The notes under the pieces are model-generated. The model saw only the letters and a program-made list of their open reading frames with translations. It ran no database searches and was not told where the DNA came from. From assembly GCF_004570345.1 (NCBI RefSeq), contig NZ_SPQM01000009.1, positions 13,572 through 77,571 of the forward strand: DNA of 64,000 bases, written 5' to 3'. This stretch comes from Blastococcus sp. CT_GayMR20 (GTDB lineage: Bacteria; Actinomycetota; Actinomycetes; Mycobacteriales; Geodermatophilaceae). A program made the position numbers and the translations under genes. Below are positions 42,222-51,544 of this stretch, one piece after another (position 1 is the stretch's first letter; every line of letters starts with the position of its first letter).

Positions 42222-43337
42222 TCAGTCCGCTTTGTCGGAGCCTTCCGACTTAGGCCGCGAAGCGTCCTCCTCGCCTGAAGCGGCCTTGGTCGTCCGGGCA
42301 CGCTTAGGTGCGTCTGCCTTCATCGCTCGTGGTGCACGAGCCTTTGAGGTCCGCCCCTCCCTCTTGGCACGCCGTTCACTCCGCTCGGTCATCGCGTTCG
42401 CATAGTCCGCTGACGCGTGCCGGAGGGCGACCCGTGCCATGCCCAGATCCGTGAGATAGGGCCTCCCCGAGCTATCCCTGTTTGCCTCATCGATGTCCAG
42501 AGCGGACGGCGTGCCCTTCTTGATGTCGCGTTCCACAGCGGCCATCGAGCGATACCCGGCGTCCGCAAGCTCCTCTGCAAGAACTCCGAAGGTGTTGCGG
42601 GGAGCACGACGTCGGTCCGAGAAAAGTAGTCGGACGAGTGCTTCGACAGTGTTCAGGTTGACCTCAAGGTCACGCCCACCTTCGGCAATCGCAGAACTGG
42701 CTCGCTTAGCGGATCGGCCCGACTCTCGCGAGAACGTCTCGAATTGCCGATCCGCTACATAGAACAATCCGCTTAGGGCGTAGAAGTCGCGGCGCAACTC
42801 GCTAGGAATAGAAGCTTCACCCTTGTAGTCCAAGTAGTGCGAAACGTTCGCCCAAGCGTCCATGAGGATGGTGCGCACTTGCACCTCAAAGTCCAGGTCA
42901 TGAAGCCCATCGTACCGGGGCCCGGACATGGACTTGCTGAATCGAATGACGTAGTGGACGGACATGTAGCCGAAGACGTCCTCGGCTGCCCCAAGGATCT
43001 TATTGTCCTCGCTGATGACATCGAATTCATCGCGCAGTAGTTGCCCGACCCGCTCAAGGTCAGACAGAAAGAGGCACACAACGCGTACCCCTGCGAGATC
43101 GAACGACTCCTTTGGCTCTTCGCCTTGCATGGTTTCTTGGCGCTTGACTTTTCCGAGGTAGCTTTCGCGAGTCTTCAGTCTGGATACGACCGAATGCACT
43201 TTGATCTTCCGCTGCGTCAGAAAGTGCTTGAGAGTGAATTCGCCTTCCTGGCGCAAGCGGTCGAAAGCTGAAGCAGTGGCGTCGTAGAACTCCTCAGGCG
43301 TCACCTCCGCCGGCGACCTGCTCGACTCGACACCCAT
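42222..43337 (-). CDS. RelA/SpoT-domain nucleotide pyrophosphokinase (right-arm copy)
   Basis: Identical to 7093-8208, with catalytic Asp80 and Glu151 conserved. Leaderless -10 box TAGCGT at 43346-43351 on the minus strand. Confidence 0.85.
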   Translation of the reverse strand: MGVESSRSPAEVTPEEFYDATASAFDRLRQEGEFTLKHFLTQRKIKVHSVVSRLKTRESYLGKVKRQETMQGEEPKESFDLAGVRVVCLFLSDLERVGQLLRDEFDVISEDNKILGAAEDVFGYMSVHYVIRFSKSMSGPRYDGLHDLDFEVQVRTILMDAWANVSHYLDYKGEASIPSELRRDFYALSGLFYVADRQFETFSRESGRSAKRASSAIAEGGRDLEVNLNTVEALVRLLFSDRRRAPRNTFGVLAEELADAGYRSMAAVERDIKKGTPSALDIDEANRDSSGRPYLTDLGMARVALRHASADYANAMTERSERRAKREGRTSKARAPRAMKADAPKRARTTKAASGEEDASRPKSEGSDKAD

Positions 43338-43418
43338 GCGGCGACACGCTACGGGGCGGAGGTGTCACTCGCGATGTGTCGTCTTGCGAGCGCTGCTGTG
43401 TGCGGCCTACCCCGGCGG

Positions 43419-44315
43419 CTAATCGCCGTCCTCGACCTCGGCCAACCCTGGCGCGCCGTCGAGCCCTACCCCGTCGTATGAGACGGCAGCCAAGAATCGT
43501 GATCCAAAGTCTGTAGTCCGCAGGACGCCGCGCTCAATGTCGAATCCCTCTCGGCCTCGCGGATCGCTCTCGATCAACAACAGGAATTCCGGCCGCTCGT
43601 GCACCCATGAGTAACGCCCCTCGTCGACAAAGCTGCGCATATAGTCGACCTCAATCAGTCCGAGGCGAATCCAGTTGTCGATCCAGACCGGAAGGGAGGA
43701 CTCCTCTTTCGGTTCATTAGTCTCGGAAAGATGCAAGGGGAGCAGATAGTTGAAGGCGATTACGCCGCCTTCGCCCTCCGGCGACTTGCGCGACACTCGT
43801 ACCGCAGGAAGGAGCTTCGCGCGCAAGGTCTCAAGAAGCAGAGTCGCCTCTCCAGGAGAGAGCTGTCGGATCACTTCAGCGAAGGAGGGATGTGCATTAC
43901 TCGAAACCCGGTCGTCCGTGGCTGTTGCGAGCAGACTCAAGTACATCTCCTTAAGGTCTGGCTCCTCGAACGAATAGCCAAGGCCTTGCATCGCGGGAAT
44001 AGCCACCGAAGGTGATGGCGTAACGAGATGCTCGTCCGGGATGCCGGTCACCTTCTTGGCCATGTCCTCGTGGAACCCGGTGTCAAAGTATTCGCGCGAG
44101 AGCCCAAGAAAGCGCGCCAGCGGCTGGTAGACCTTCAAGAGCACTGCCTGCTTGATGGCGACACGGCGGGCGTAGCTCTCCGCAGCCGCTTTCATGTTTG
44201 GCGACTCTGTGGCCAGACCCTGCAGGGCGCTCTTGTCGTCCTTATCGTCGACGGCCTTCTTCGCTACGGATGCCGCTGCTTGGGCCGCCACTGGAACGAT
44301 CTCGCCGCCCGTCAT
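43419..44315 (-). CDS. Abi-alpha (DUF4393) family protein (right-arm copy)
   Basis: Identical to 6115-7011. -10 box TATGGT at 44323-44328 on the minus strand; alternative in-frame start at 44327. Confidence 0.7.
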   Translation of the reverse strand: MTGGEIVPVAAQAAASVAKKAVDDKDDKSALQGLATESPNMKAAAESYARRVAIKQAVLLKVYQPLARFLGLSREYFDTGFHEDMAKKVTGIPDEHLVTPSPSVAIPAMQGLGYSFEEPDLKEMYLSLLATATDDRVSSNAHPSFAEVIRQLSPGEATLLLETLRAKLLPAVRVSRKSPEGEGGVIAFNYLLPLHLSETNEPKEESSLPVWIDNWIRLGLIEVDYMRSFVDEGRYSWVHERPEFLLLIESDPRGREGFDIERGVLRTTDFGSRFLAAVSYDGVGLDGAPGLAEVEDGD

Positions 44316-44360
44316 GCGGCAGACCATACGGGTCTAGTTGAGGGGGTGACCTTTGGACGA

Positions 44361-44364
44361 GCGA
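44361..44364. other. attL core (right-arm copy)
   Basis: Cargo-proximal TCGC core (GCGA on the plus strand) at the point where the HNH frame is broken. Confidence 0.8.
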
Positions 44365-45274
44365 AGTTGTCGAGGCTGGTCTCGCCGCCGTTGATCCAGT
44401 GGATCAGGTGGTGGACGTCGCACCAGTGGCTCGGCGCTGCGCAGCCGGCGAACACGCAGGTGTGGTCTCTGACCTCGACCGCCCGGCGCAGGGATGGCGG
44501 GACGACCCGGTGCGAGCGTCCCAGCTCCAGGGGTTGTCCTTCGGGCCCGACGACCACCCGGGTGATGGTGCCGTCGCAGGCGAGCCAGCGTGCCCGTGCT
44601 GCCGAGATGTCCACCCCGAACCCCGTCGTCCCGGCGCCGGGACCGGTGGTGGGGTCGACGGGGTCGGCCAGCGGGATGGTGACGACGACGTGCGGCTTGA
44701 CGGTGCGAAGGACCGGTAGTTCGCCGGTGGCCAGCGCGTTGTCGGCGAGTTGCACGAACGCGTCGCCCAGCTGCTGGGCGCGGCTGCGGGGGTCCTGGGC
44801 GGGCCGGTTGGCCTGGACGATGGACTCCAGTGCGGCCTGAACCTTCTGGCCGCCGACGGCGTCCAGTTCGAACCGGCCGGACACGCTGCCGTCGGCGTGC
44901 ATGAACAACCTGAGCGACCGGTCCTCGGTGGGGTCGGGCTCGGATCCGTCGGGGTCGAGGCAGGCGAGGTGGTGGTGCACCACCCGGGCCAGGTGCCCGT
45001 GTTCCTGGGTGGCGGCGGTCTCGGCCAGCACCCGGTCGACCTCGGCGAGGTCGACGCCGTGCTCGGCGGCGGCGGCGAGGTTGTCCGGGGTGACCACCGG
45101 CGTGACGACGGCGACCTGCGCGCAGTCTGCCACGCGGACGGTGCGGGCGAGTTCGGCGTCGATCCGGTTCCGGGCCCGCACGAGTTCGGCCGTCCGGGCC
45201 GGCAGCTGCGGCGCCACCAGGACATGGAGGTCGTCGGCGGCGAGCGCGTCGAGTGCCGACCGCAGCCCGCCCAT
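44361..45274 (-). pseudogene. DUF222/HNH endonuclease 5' part (right-arm copy)
   Basis: Identical to 5156-6069; DUF222 plus the first half of the HNH domain, ending at the att core. Confidence 0.92.
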
Positions 45275-45425
45275 CAGACCTCCGAACCCCTTCGATCAGG
45301 TGTTCGAAGTCTACCGCCCCAGGAGGCCCTTCACCACATGAATCCCCAGGTCAGACCGCTGTCCACAGATGTCACGACGGGCTTGCGCTGCACGCCGGCG
45401 CGGCGTTCGGCCTACTCTGACGTCC

Positions 45426-47219
45426 GTGGGCGACTCACTGATCCTGTCCCGTCGGGACCTCGACTTCCTGCTCCACGATTGGCTCGACGTCGAGTCGCTG
45501 ACCAAGCGGCCGAGGTTCGCCGAGCACTCCCGCGACACCTTCGACGCCGTCCTCGACCTCGCCGAGCAGATCGCGACCGACCACTTCGCGCCGCACAACC
45601 GGAAGGCCGACCTGAACGAGCCGACGATGGTCGGTGGCAAGGTCGAGATGATCCCGGAGGTCTCGAAGGCGCTGAAGGTCTTCACCGACGCCGGGCTCAT
45701 GGCCGGTTCCTTCGACGAGGAGTACGGCGGCATGCAGCTGCCGCACACGGTCGGGCAGGCGGTGTTCGCCTGGTTCAAGGCGGCGAACGTCGGCACCTCG
45801 GCCTATCCGTTCCTGACCATGGGCAACGCCCGCCTGCTGCTGGCCCACGGCAGCCGCGAGCAGATCGACACCTACGTCCGGCCCGAGCTCGAGGGCCGCT
45901 GGTTCGGCACGATGGCGCTCTCCGAGCCGCAGGCCGGCTCCTCGCTGGCCGACATCACGACGAAGGCCGAACCCCAGGACGACGGCACCTACCGGCTGAC
46001 CGGCAACAAGATGTGGATCTCGGGCGGCGACCACGAGCTGACCGAGAACATCGTGCACCTGGTGCTGGCCAAGATCCCCGGCGGACCGCCCGGGGTGAAG
46101 GGCATCTCGCTGTTCATCGTGCCCAAGTTCCTGGTGGAGGAGGACGGCTCGCTGGGTGAGCGCAACGACGTCGTCCTGGCCGGCCTGAACCACAAGATGG
46201 GCTACCGGGGGACGACGAACACCCTGCTGAACTTCGGCGAGGGCGCGTACCGCCCGGGCGGGCGGGCCGGAGCGGTCGGCTACCTGGTCGGCGAGCAGCA
46301 CCGCGGCCTGACCTACATGTTCCACATGATGAACGAGGCGCGGATCGGTGTCGGCATGGGCGCGACAGTGCTCGGCTACACCGGCTACCTGCACGCGCTC
46401 GAGTACGCCCGCAGCCGCACCCAGGGCCGCCCGGCCGGCGCGAAGGACCCCGCGTCACCCCCGGTGCCGATCGTCGAGCACGCGGACGTGCGCCGGATGC
46501 TGCTGACCGCGAAGTCCTACGTCGAGGGCGGGCTCGCGCTGGGGCTGTACTGCGCGCGGCTCGTCGACGAGGAGCAGACCGCCGAGACCGAGGCCGACCG
46601 CGCGCGAGCCCACCTGCTGCTGGACGTGCTGACCCCGATCGCGAAGGCCTGGCCCTCCCAGTGGGGTCCGGTCGCCGACGACCTCGCCATCCAGGTGCAC
46701 GGCGGCTACGGCTACACCCGCGACTACCCCGTCGAGCAGTTCTACCGGGACAACCGGCTCAACCCGATCCACGAGGGGACGCAGGGCATCCAGTCGCTGG
46801 ACCTGCTGGGCCGCAAGGTCGTCATGCAGGGCGGTGCAGGACTGGCGCTGCTCACCGAGACCATCGCCGCCACCACCGCCCGGGCCGCCGGCACGGAGTG
46901 GGCCGGCTTCGCCGCGGACCTCGACGCCGCCACCTCCCGGCTCGGCGCCGTGACCGCGACGCTCTGGGGAGCGGGTGACCCCGAGGTGACGCTCGCCAAT
47001 TCGCACGTCTACCTGGAGGCCGCCGGCCACCTCGTCGTCGCGTGGCTGTGGCTGGAGCAGGCGCTCGCTACGCAGACGTCGGACAGCGACTTCCACGACG
47101 GCAAGCGTCAGGCCGCCCGGTTCTTCTGGCGCTGGGAGCTGCCCCGCGTCCACCAGCGGTTCGACCTGCTCGAGTCGCTGGACCGGACGGTGCTCGACAC
47201 CCCCGAGCGCTGGCTCTGA
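45426..47219 (+). CDS. Acyl-CoA dehydrogenase, long form (right-arm copy)
   Basis: Identical to 3211-5004. GTG start at 45426 preceded by TACTCT at 7-nt spacing. The frame remains open upstream to 45369, but those residues (ACAARRRGVRPTL) are Arg-rich and not family-like. Confidence 0.9.
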   Translation: MGDSLILSRRDLDFLLHDWLDVESLTKRPRFAEHSRDTFDAVLDLAEQIATDHFAPHNRKADLNEPTMVGGKVEMIPEVSKALKVFTDAGLMAGSFDEEYGGMQLPHTVGQAVFAWFKAANVGTSAYPFLTMGNARLLLAHGSREQIDTYVRPELEGRWFGTMALSEPQAGSSLADITTKAEPQDDGTYRLTGNKMWISGGDHELTENIVHLVLAKIPGGPPGVKGISLFIVPKFLVEEDGSLGERNDVVLAGLNHKMGYRGTTNTLLNFGEGAYRPGGRAGAVGYLVGEQHRGLTYMFHMMNEARIGVGMGATVLGYTGYLHALEYARSRTQGRPAGAKDPASPPVPIVEHADVRRMLLTAKSYVEGGLALGLYCARLVDEEQTAETEADRARAHLLLDVLTPIAKAWPSQWGPVADDLAIQVHGGYGYTRDYPVEQFYRDNRLNPIHEGTQGIQSLDLLGRKVVMQGGAGLALLTETIAATTARAAGTEWAGFAADLDAATSRLGAVTATLWGAGDPEVTLANSHVYLEAAGHLVVAWLWLEQALATQTSDSDFHDGKRQAARFFWRWELPRVHQRFDLLESLDRTVLDTPERWL

Positions 47220-47378
47220 CTAAGCGGTCACCGCTCCGACCGCCTCGGCCGCGGCGTGGTGCGGGCTCATCGCCCGCTCGTCGCGCTCGCGCTCGTAGCG
47301 GGCGGTGGACGAGGCGCCCATCGCGATCACCAGGGCCGTCAGCAGGAAGAACCCCAGCAGGGTCACGGCCAGCACCAT
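47220..47378 (-). CDS. Small single-span membrane protein, 52 aa (right-arm copy)
   Basis: Identical to 3052-3210; its stop abuts the stop of the dehydrogenase gene. Confidence 0.65.
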   Translation of the reverse strand: MVLAVTLLGFFLLTALVIAMGASSTARYERERDERAMSPHHAAAEAVGAVTA

Positions 47379-47570
47379 CAGTTCTTTCCCCCACAAGTCG
47401 GGTCCGCCGGGTCAGGGGCGGATCACGTCGTCGGGGAACTGTGTCCCCCGCGAAGTGAGGTGCTAATCGTCAATTCGTGTACTTCCCCTGACCGTGTGTG
47501 ACTGACTTCACTGCAGGTACCGCCACGGGGCCGCGTCCCGGGCGCCGCGGCGGCGTGGTGTCATCGATGC

Positions 47571-49076
47571 GTGCCCCCGCGACCGGAGACCTCGGCGGCG
47601 GCACCCGCGACCAGGACCGGCCTGCTCGTCCTGGCACTGTCCCTCGGCGTCACCACCTTGTCGCTGCTGCAGAGCCTCGTCGTCCCGGTGCTCGGCGCGA
47701 TCGAGCAGCAGCTGGACGTCTCCCCCGGTGCCGCCGGGTGGGTGCTGACCGCCAACCTGCTCGCCGCCGCCGTCCTCACGCCGGTTCTCGGCCGGCTCGG
47801 CGACCTGCGCGGCGAGCGGCCGGTGATCCTCGGCATCCTCGCCGCCGTCGCCGTCGGCACGCTGCTGGCCGTCCTCACGACCTCGCTGCCCCTGCTGCTC
47901 GTCGGCCGGATCCTGCAGGGCGCCTCCTACGGGCTCTTCCCGCTGTCGATGAGCGTGCTGCGCCGCGAGGTCCCGGAAGCCCGGCTGAGCGTCGCGATGG
48001 CCGTCGTGAGCAGCACGCTGGCCGTCGGCGGCGTCGCGGGCCTGGTCGCCACCGGCCTGCTCGTCGGCGACGGCGGCGACTACCGCCGTCCGTTCTGGAT
48101 CGGCCTCGGTGTCACGCTCGTGTCGCTGGCCCTGGCGGCCCGGGTGCTGCCGCGCCGCCCGTCGACCGGGACCGGGCGGGTCGACTGGTGGGGCGCGGTC
48201 GTCCTCGGCGCCGGGCTGGTCCTCCTGCTGCTGCCGCTGTCGCAGGGCAACGTCTGGGGCTGGGGCTCGCCCGGGGTCGTCGGTTGCCTGGGAGCGTCCG
48301 CTGCGGTGCTCGCCGGCTGGGTCGTCCTGCAGCGGCGGACAGCACAACCACTGGTGCGGCCCGCGATGCTGGCCGACCGGCGGACGATCGTCCCGAACAT
48401 CGCCGGCCTCATGACCGGCGTCGCACTGTTCGCGTCGTTCCTCGCGATCCTCCAGTACGTACAGGCCCCGCCGGGGGTGACCGGCTACGGCTTCGGTGCG
48501 TCGATCCTCGAGGCGTCGGTGGTCTACCTGCTGCCGGGCGGGATCGCCGGGATCGTCGTCGCCCCGTTCGCCGGCCGGGTGGTGACCCGCCTGGGCGCCC
48601 TCCCCACGCTGCTGGCCGGCGCCCTGTCCGGGGTCGCGGGCTTCCTGCTCCTCGCGCTGTACCGCGGCGTGCCGTGGTCGGTCGTCCTGGCGGGGCTGCT
48701 CACGCAGCTGGCGGTGACCGTCGCCTACGCCGCCCTCCCCGCGACGGTCGTGCAGGCTGTCGACGAGGACGAGACCGGGGTGGCCAACGCGGTCAACTCG
48801 ATCGCCCGATCGGTCGGCCAGGCCCTCGGCAGCACCGTGGCGGTGACCCTCATCGCGGCAAGTCTCGACCCGGCGACCGGCTTCCCGCGCGACGTCGCGT
48901 ACACCCAGGTGGCCCTGATCGGGGCGGTCGCATCGGCCGCGGTCGTCCTGGTCGCGTTCGCCGGCATCGTGGCCGACCGCCGGGCCGGCACCGGGCGGCG
49001 GCCGGACCGGCTGGCCGCCGTCGAGGAGGCGACCGCGCGCGCGGGCGAGTGGTCCCCCGTCTCCGGGCTTCGCTGA
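47571..49076 (+). CDS. MFS drug-efflux-type transporter (right-arm copy)
   Basis: Identical to 1354-2859. The gene is followed 87 bp later by the YihY/BrkB gene on the same strand. Confidence 0.85.
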   Translation: MPPRPETSAAAPATRTGLLVLALSLGVTTLSLLQSLVVPVLGAIEQQLDVSPGAAGWVLTANLLAAAVLTPVLGRLGDLRGERPVILGILAAVAVGTLLAVLTTSLPLLLVGRILQGASYGLFPLSMSVLRREVPEARLSVAMAVVSSTLAVGGVAGLVATGLLVGDGGDYRRPFWIGLGVTLVSLALAARVLPRRPSTGTGRVDWWGAVVLGAGLVLLLLPLSQGNVWGWGSPGVVGCLGASAAVLAGWVVLQRRTAQPLVRPAMLADRRTIVPNIAGLMTGVALFASFLAILQYVQAPPGVTGYGFGASILEASVVYLLPGGIAGIVVAPFAGRVVTRLGALPTLLAGALSGVAGFLLLALYRGVPWSVVLAGLLTQLAVTVAYAALPATVVQAVDEDETGVANAVNSIARSVGQALGSTVAVTLIAASLDPATGFPRDVAYTQVALIGAVASAAVVLVAFAGIVADRRAGTGRRPDRLAAVEEATARAGEWSPVSGLR

Positions 49077-49163
49077 ACCGTTACCGGCGCGTCCGGCATG
49101 GAAGGGGTCCGTCCGGGGAACCGGACAGCCGACTTCCCTCCGCCTGACGACAAGGACCATCAC

Positions 49164-50198
49164 ATGGCCACCGGCTCCCACAGCCGCACGGCGGACGCAC
49201 AGTCCGACCGGAACCGCGCGGCCTCCGGCGACCCCGCGCCCCAGACCGACGAGATCAGCGGGACGCGGGCGGACTACGCCCCGACCGGCGCCGACCCGAA
49301 GCCGACCACCGGCGGGACGATCAAGCGCACCCTCAAGGAGTTCAGCGAGGACAACCTCACCGACTGGGCCGCCGCGCTCACCTACTACGGCGTCCTCGCG
49401 CTGTTCCCCGCGCTGGTCGCGCTGCTCTCCATCATCGGGCTGCTGGTCGACCCGCAGAAGCTGACCGACGCGCTCACCTCCGTCGTCCCCGGCAGTGCCT
49501 CCGACGCCCTCACCCCGGTGATCGACCAGCTGGCGCGCAACGACAGCGCTGCCGGCTTCGGCCTGATCCTCGGTCTGGCCGGCGCCGTGTGGTCGGCCTC
49601 GGGCTACGTCGGAGCCTTCACCCGCGCGGCGAACGTGGTCTACGAGACGCCCGAAGGCCGCAAGATCTGGAAGCTCAAGCCACTGCAGCTGCTGGTGACC
49701 CTCATCGGCATCCTGTTCGCTGCCCTGATCCTGGCCACGCTCGTGCTCAGCGGCCCGGTCGTCGATGCGATCGGGCAGGCCATGAGCATCGGTGAGACGG
49801 GTCAGACGGTCTGGAACGTCATCAAGTGGCCGGTCGTCCTCGTGCTCCTGGCGCTGATGATCGCCGTCCTCTACTACGCGACCCCCAATGTCCGGCTGCG
49901 CGGCTTCAAGTGGGTCAGCCCCGGAGCCGGCGTCGCCATCGTGGTGGCGATCGTCGCCTCGGCGCTGTTCGCGTTCTACGTGGGCAACTTCGGCAGCTAC
50001 AACAAGACCTACGGGACGCTGGCCGGGGTGATCGTCTTCCTGATCTGGTTCTGGCTGATCAACCTGGCGCTGCTGTTCGGCATCGAGCTGGACGCCGAGA
50101 TCGAGCGGACCAAGGAGCTGAAGGAGGGCGTGCCGCGGGCGGACAAGGAGATCCAGCTGGACGCCCGGGAGGACCCGAAGCCCCAGCAGACGACCTGA
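49164..50198 (+). CDS. YihY/BrkB family membrane protein (right-arm copy)
   Basis: Identical to 232-1266; AAGGA ribosome site 7 nt before the ATG. Confidence 0.85.
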   Translation: MATGSHSRTADAQSDRNRAASGDPAPQTDEISGTRADYAPTGADPKPTTGGTIKRTLKEFSEDNLTDWAAALTYYGVLALFPALVALLSIIGLLVDPQKLTDALTSVVPGSASDALTPVIDQLARNDSAAGFGLILGLAGAVWSASGYVGAFTRAANVVYETPEGRKIWKLKPLQLLVTLIGILFAALILATLVLSGPVVDAIGQAMSIGETGQTVWNVIKWPVVLVLLALMIAVLYYATPNVRLRGFKWVSPGAGVAIVVAIVASALFAFYVGNFGSYNKTYGTLAGVIVFLIWFWLINLALLFGIELDAEIERTKELKEGVPRADKEIQLDAREDPKPQQTT

Positions 50199-50221
50199 GT
50201 CGTCCGGTCGTAGCACCGCAG

Positions 50222-50260
50222 GCGAGCGCCCCCGGTACCGGTGGACCCGGGGGCGCTCGC
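50222..50260. terminator. Hairpin between convergent genes (right-arm copy)
   Basis: 14-bp perfect stem, 11-nt loop, between the YihY/BrkB and PspC-domain genes. Confidence 0.6.
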
Positions 50261-50271
50261 ACGTCCGGGGG

Positions 50272-50613
50272 TCACCGCTGCCGAGGGGTCGTCCCCAGGG
50301 TCGAGACGGCGGTGTGCAGGCGGTCGACCGCCCGGTCGACGGGACGCGGCTCGTCCCCCGGGCGGAGGGGGCCGGAGGGCAGCAGCACCCACAGCAGCAG
50401 GTAGAGCAGGATGCCGGAGCCGCCGGCGAGGGTCAGGGCCACGAAGCCGACCCGCCAGAGCACCGCGTCGATGCCGGTGTGCTCGGCGAGGCCGCCGGAG
50501 ACGCCGCCGAGCATGCGGTCGGTGCCGCTCCGGCGCAGCGGCGGCCGCCCGGGCTGCGGCGGAGCGGGAGGGAGATCGGGGGACGGAGGGGCGGGGAACG
50601 GGGTGGAGGTCAT
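50272..50613 (-). CDS. PspC-domain membrane protein
   Basis: A 113-aa protein. A Pro-rich N-terminus is followed by the PspC domain (LRRSGTDRMLGGVSGGLAEH, TGIDAVLWRVGFVALTLAG, then the hydrophobic GILLYLLLWVLLP), and a charged tail. PspC-domain proteins are inner-membrane stress or envelope proteins, and in Actinobacteria many are N-terminal parts of two-component sensors; this one has no kinase domain. The start is the ATG at 50611-50613; the much longer open frame upstream is Arg/Pro/Gly-rich and not protein-like. The gene crosses the end of the detectable inverted repeat at 50429. The following 95 bases, up to 50708, hold nothing recognisable. Confidence 0.85.
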   Translation of the reverse strand: MTSTPFPAPPSPDLPPAPPQPGRPPLRRSGTDRMLGGVSGGLAEHTGIDAVLWRVGFVALTLAGGSGILLYLLLWVLLPSGPLRPGDEPRPVDRAVDRLHTAVSTLGTTPRQR

Positions 50614-50708
50614 GCCCAGAAGCCTGTCGAGCGCAGGCCGCGGCAACCATCCGGAAAGACCCGGATCCGCCCCTGGTTCTCCCGCCCGACCGGCTCGGGG
50701 TGGTGCGC

Positions 50709-51416
50709 TCAGCGGCTGGTGGGCGGCTCGTCCCCTGCCCGGGACGACGGAATCCGCTCGACCAGGCCGGCGAGACCGGCCAGGGCCTGGCTGACGGCGC
50801 GTCCGGCGGGCGCCAGCGGGTGCGGGGCCCGGCGCACGCCAGCGTCCACCAGGTCCCTGGTGCGGTCGAGCAGGGTCAGGGGCAACCCCGAGAGCGCGTT
50901 GCCCGGAGGCCGGCGCGAGACGGTGGGATGCGGCCGGGTCGGTGACAGCCGCCGCATGAGTGCCCAGCGGCGGCCGAGCCGGCGGAGCTCCTCGGCGTCC
51001 ACCGCCTCCTGCAGCCGGGGGAAGAGCACGTCCTCCTCGTCCCGGACGTCCTCGCGCAGGACCTCGACCAGCCGCGCCAGGCGTGCGGGCCGTCGGGGAT
51101 CGTCCAGACCGTCCCGCTCGAGGGCGCTGACCAGCTCGTTGACCTCCTGGTGCTCCTTCTCGACCTGCAGCGTGAGCGCGTCGCCGTCCGGCAGGACCCG
51201 GCGCAGGACGGGCCACAGCACGGTCTCCTCCGCGAAGGCGTGGCTGAACACCAGCCGGTCGATGCGGTTCAGCACCTCCTCCTGCCGGCTGCCGGTGGAG
51301 CCGTCGAGTTCCGTCAGCAGCCGGTCGAGCTCGACGTGGTCGGCGCGCTGCCGGACCAGGACACTGCTCGGCCCGCCCAGCTCGTCGACGCTCTGGTGGG
51401 CGATGGAACGGGGCAC
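50709..51416 (-). CDS. Hemerythrin-like HHE-domain protein
   Basis: A 235-aa protein. Residues about 20-140 form a hemerythrin/HHE four-helix bundle with the expected di-iron ligand pattern: RADHVELDRLL, FSHAFAEETVLWPVL, EKEHQEVNELV and DVRDEEDVLFPRL. The C-terminal 90 residues are Arg/Pro-rich with no recognised domain. Such proteins bind O2, NO or iron or act in stress sensing; which applies here cannot be told. ATG at 51416. Divergent from the acyl-CoA dehydrogenase gene; the 128-bp gap contains both start regions and no clear terminator. Confidence 0.85.
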   Translation of the reverse strand: MPRSIAHQSVDELGGPSSVLVRQRADHVELDRLLTELDGSTGSRQEEVLNRIDRLVFSHAFAEETVLWPVLRRVLPDGDALTLQVEKEHQEVNELVSALERDGLDDPRRPARLARLVEVLREDVRDEEDVLFPRLQEAVDAEELRRLGRRWALMRRLSPTRPHPTVSRRPPGNALSGLPLTLLDRTRDLVDAGVRRAPHPLAPAGRAVSQALAGLAGLVERIPSSRAGDEPPTSR

Positions 51417-51544
51417 AGCGGCACCTCCGGGTGCAGGTCGGGCCCGCTCGATTCCCGGGAGGGCTCCCGGTCATGCCTGCCGGTTGCGTCCCGGTTGGTC
51501 CGGGGTAGGGGTCGGCAGGTCCCCGCTGCAGAGAGGCAGTTCCC

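Larger units (their letters stand above)
39712..44364. mobile_element. Serine-integrase integrative element (right-arm copy)
   Basis: Mirror of 6066-10718, with TCGC cores (read as GCGA on the plus strand) at 39712-39715 and 44361-44364. In this arm the integrase is the first gene on the plus strand and the Abi-alpha/RelA cargo reads on the minus strand. Confidence 0.92.
25269..50429. repeat. Right arm of the giant inverted repeat
   Basis: Reverse complement of 1-25161. This arm is in natural linkage on both sides: at its left the kinase coding frame runs through from the spacer, and at its right the PspC-domain gene runs uninterrupted from 50429 into 50613. It is therefore the arm likely to represent the true chromosome order. 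Confidence 0.98.

Noticed and set aside
6066..44364. Inversion or duplication caused by the serine integrase acting between the two element copies
   Set aside because: The att cores lie 14 kb or more from the fold-back point and are mirrored along with everything else; recombination between them would not create the junction inside the kinase gene.
1..50429. Two genuine paralogous gene sets or a composite transposon flanked by inverted copies
   Set aside because: Paralogues would show at least silent or indel differences, and no transposase or terminal inverted repeat is present at the junction or at the visible ends; the arms are one sequence copied.
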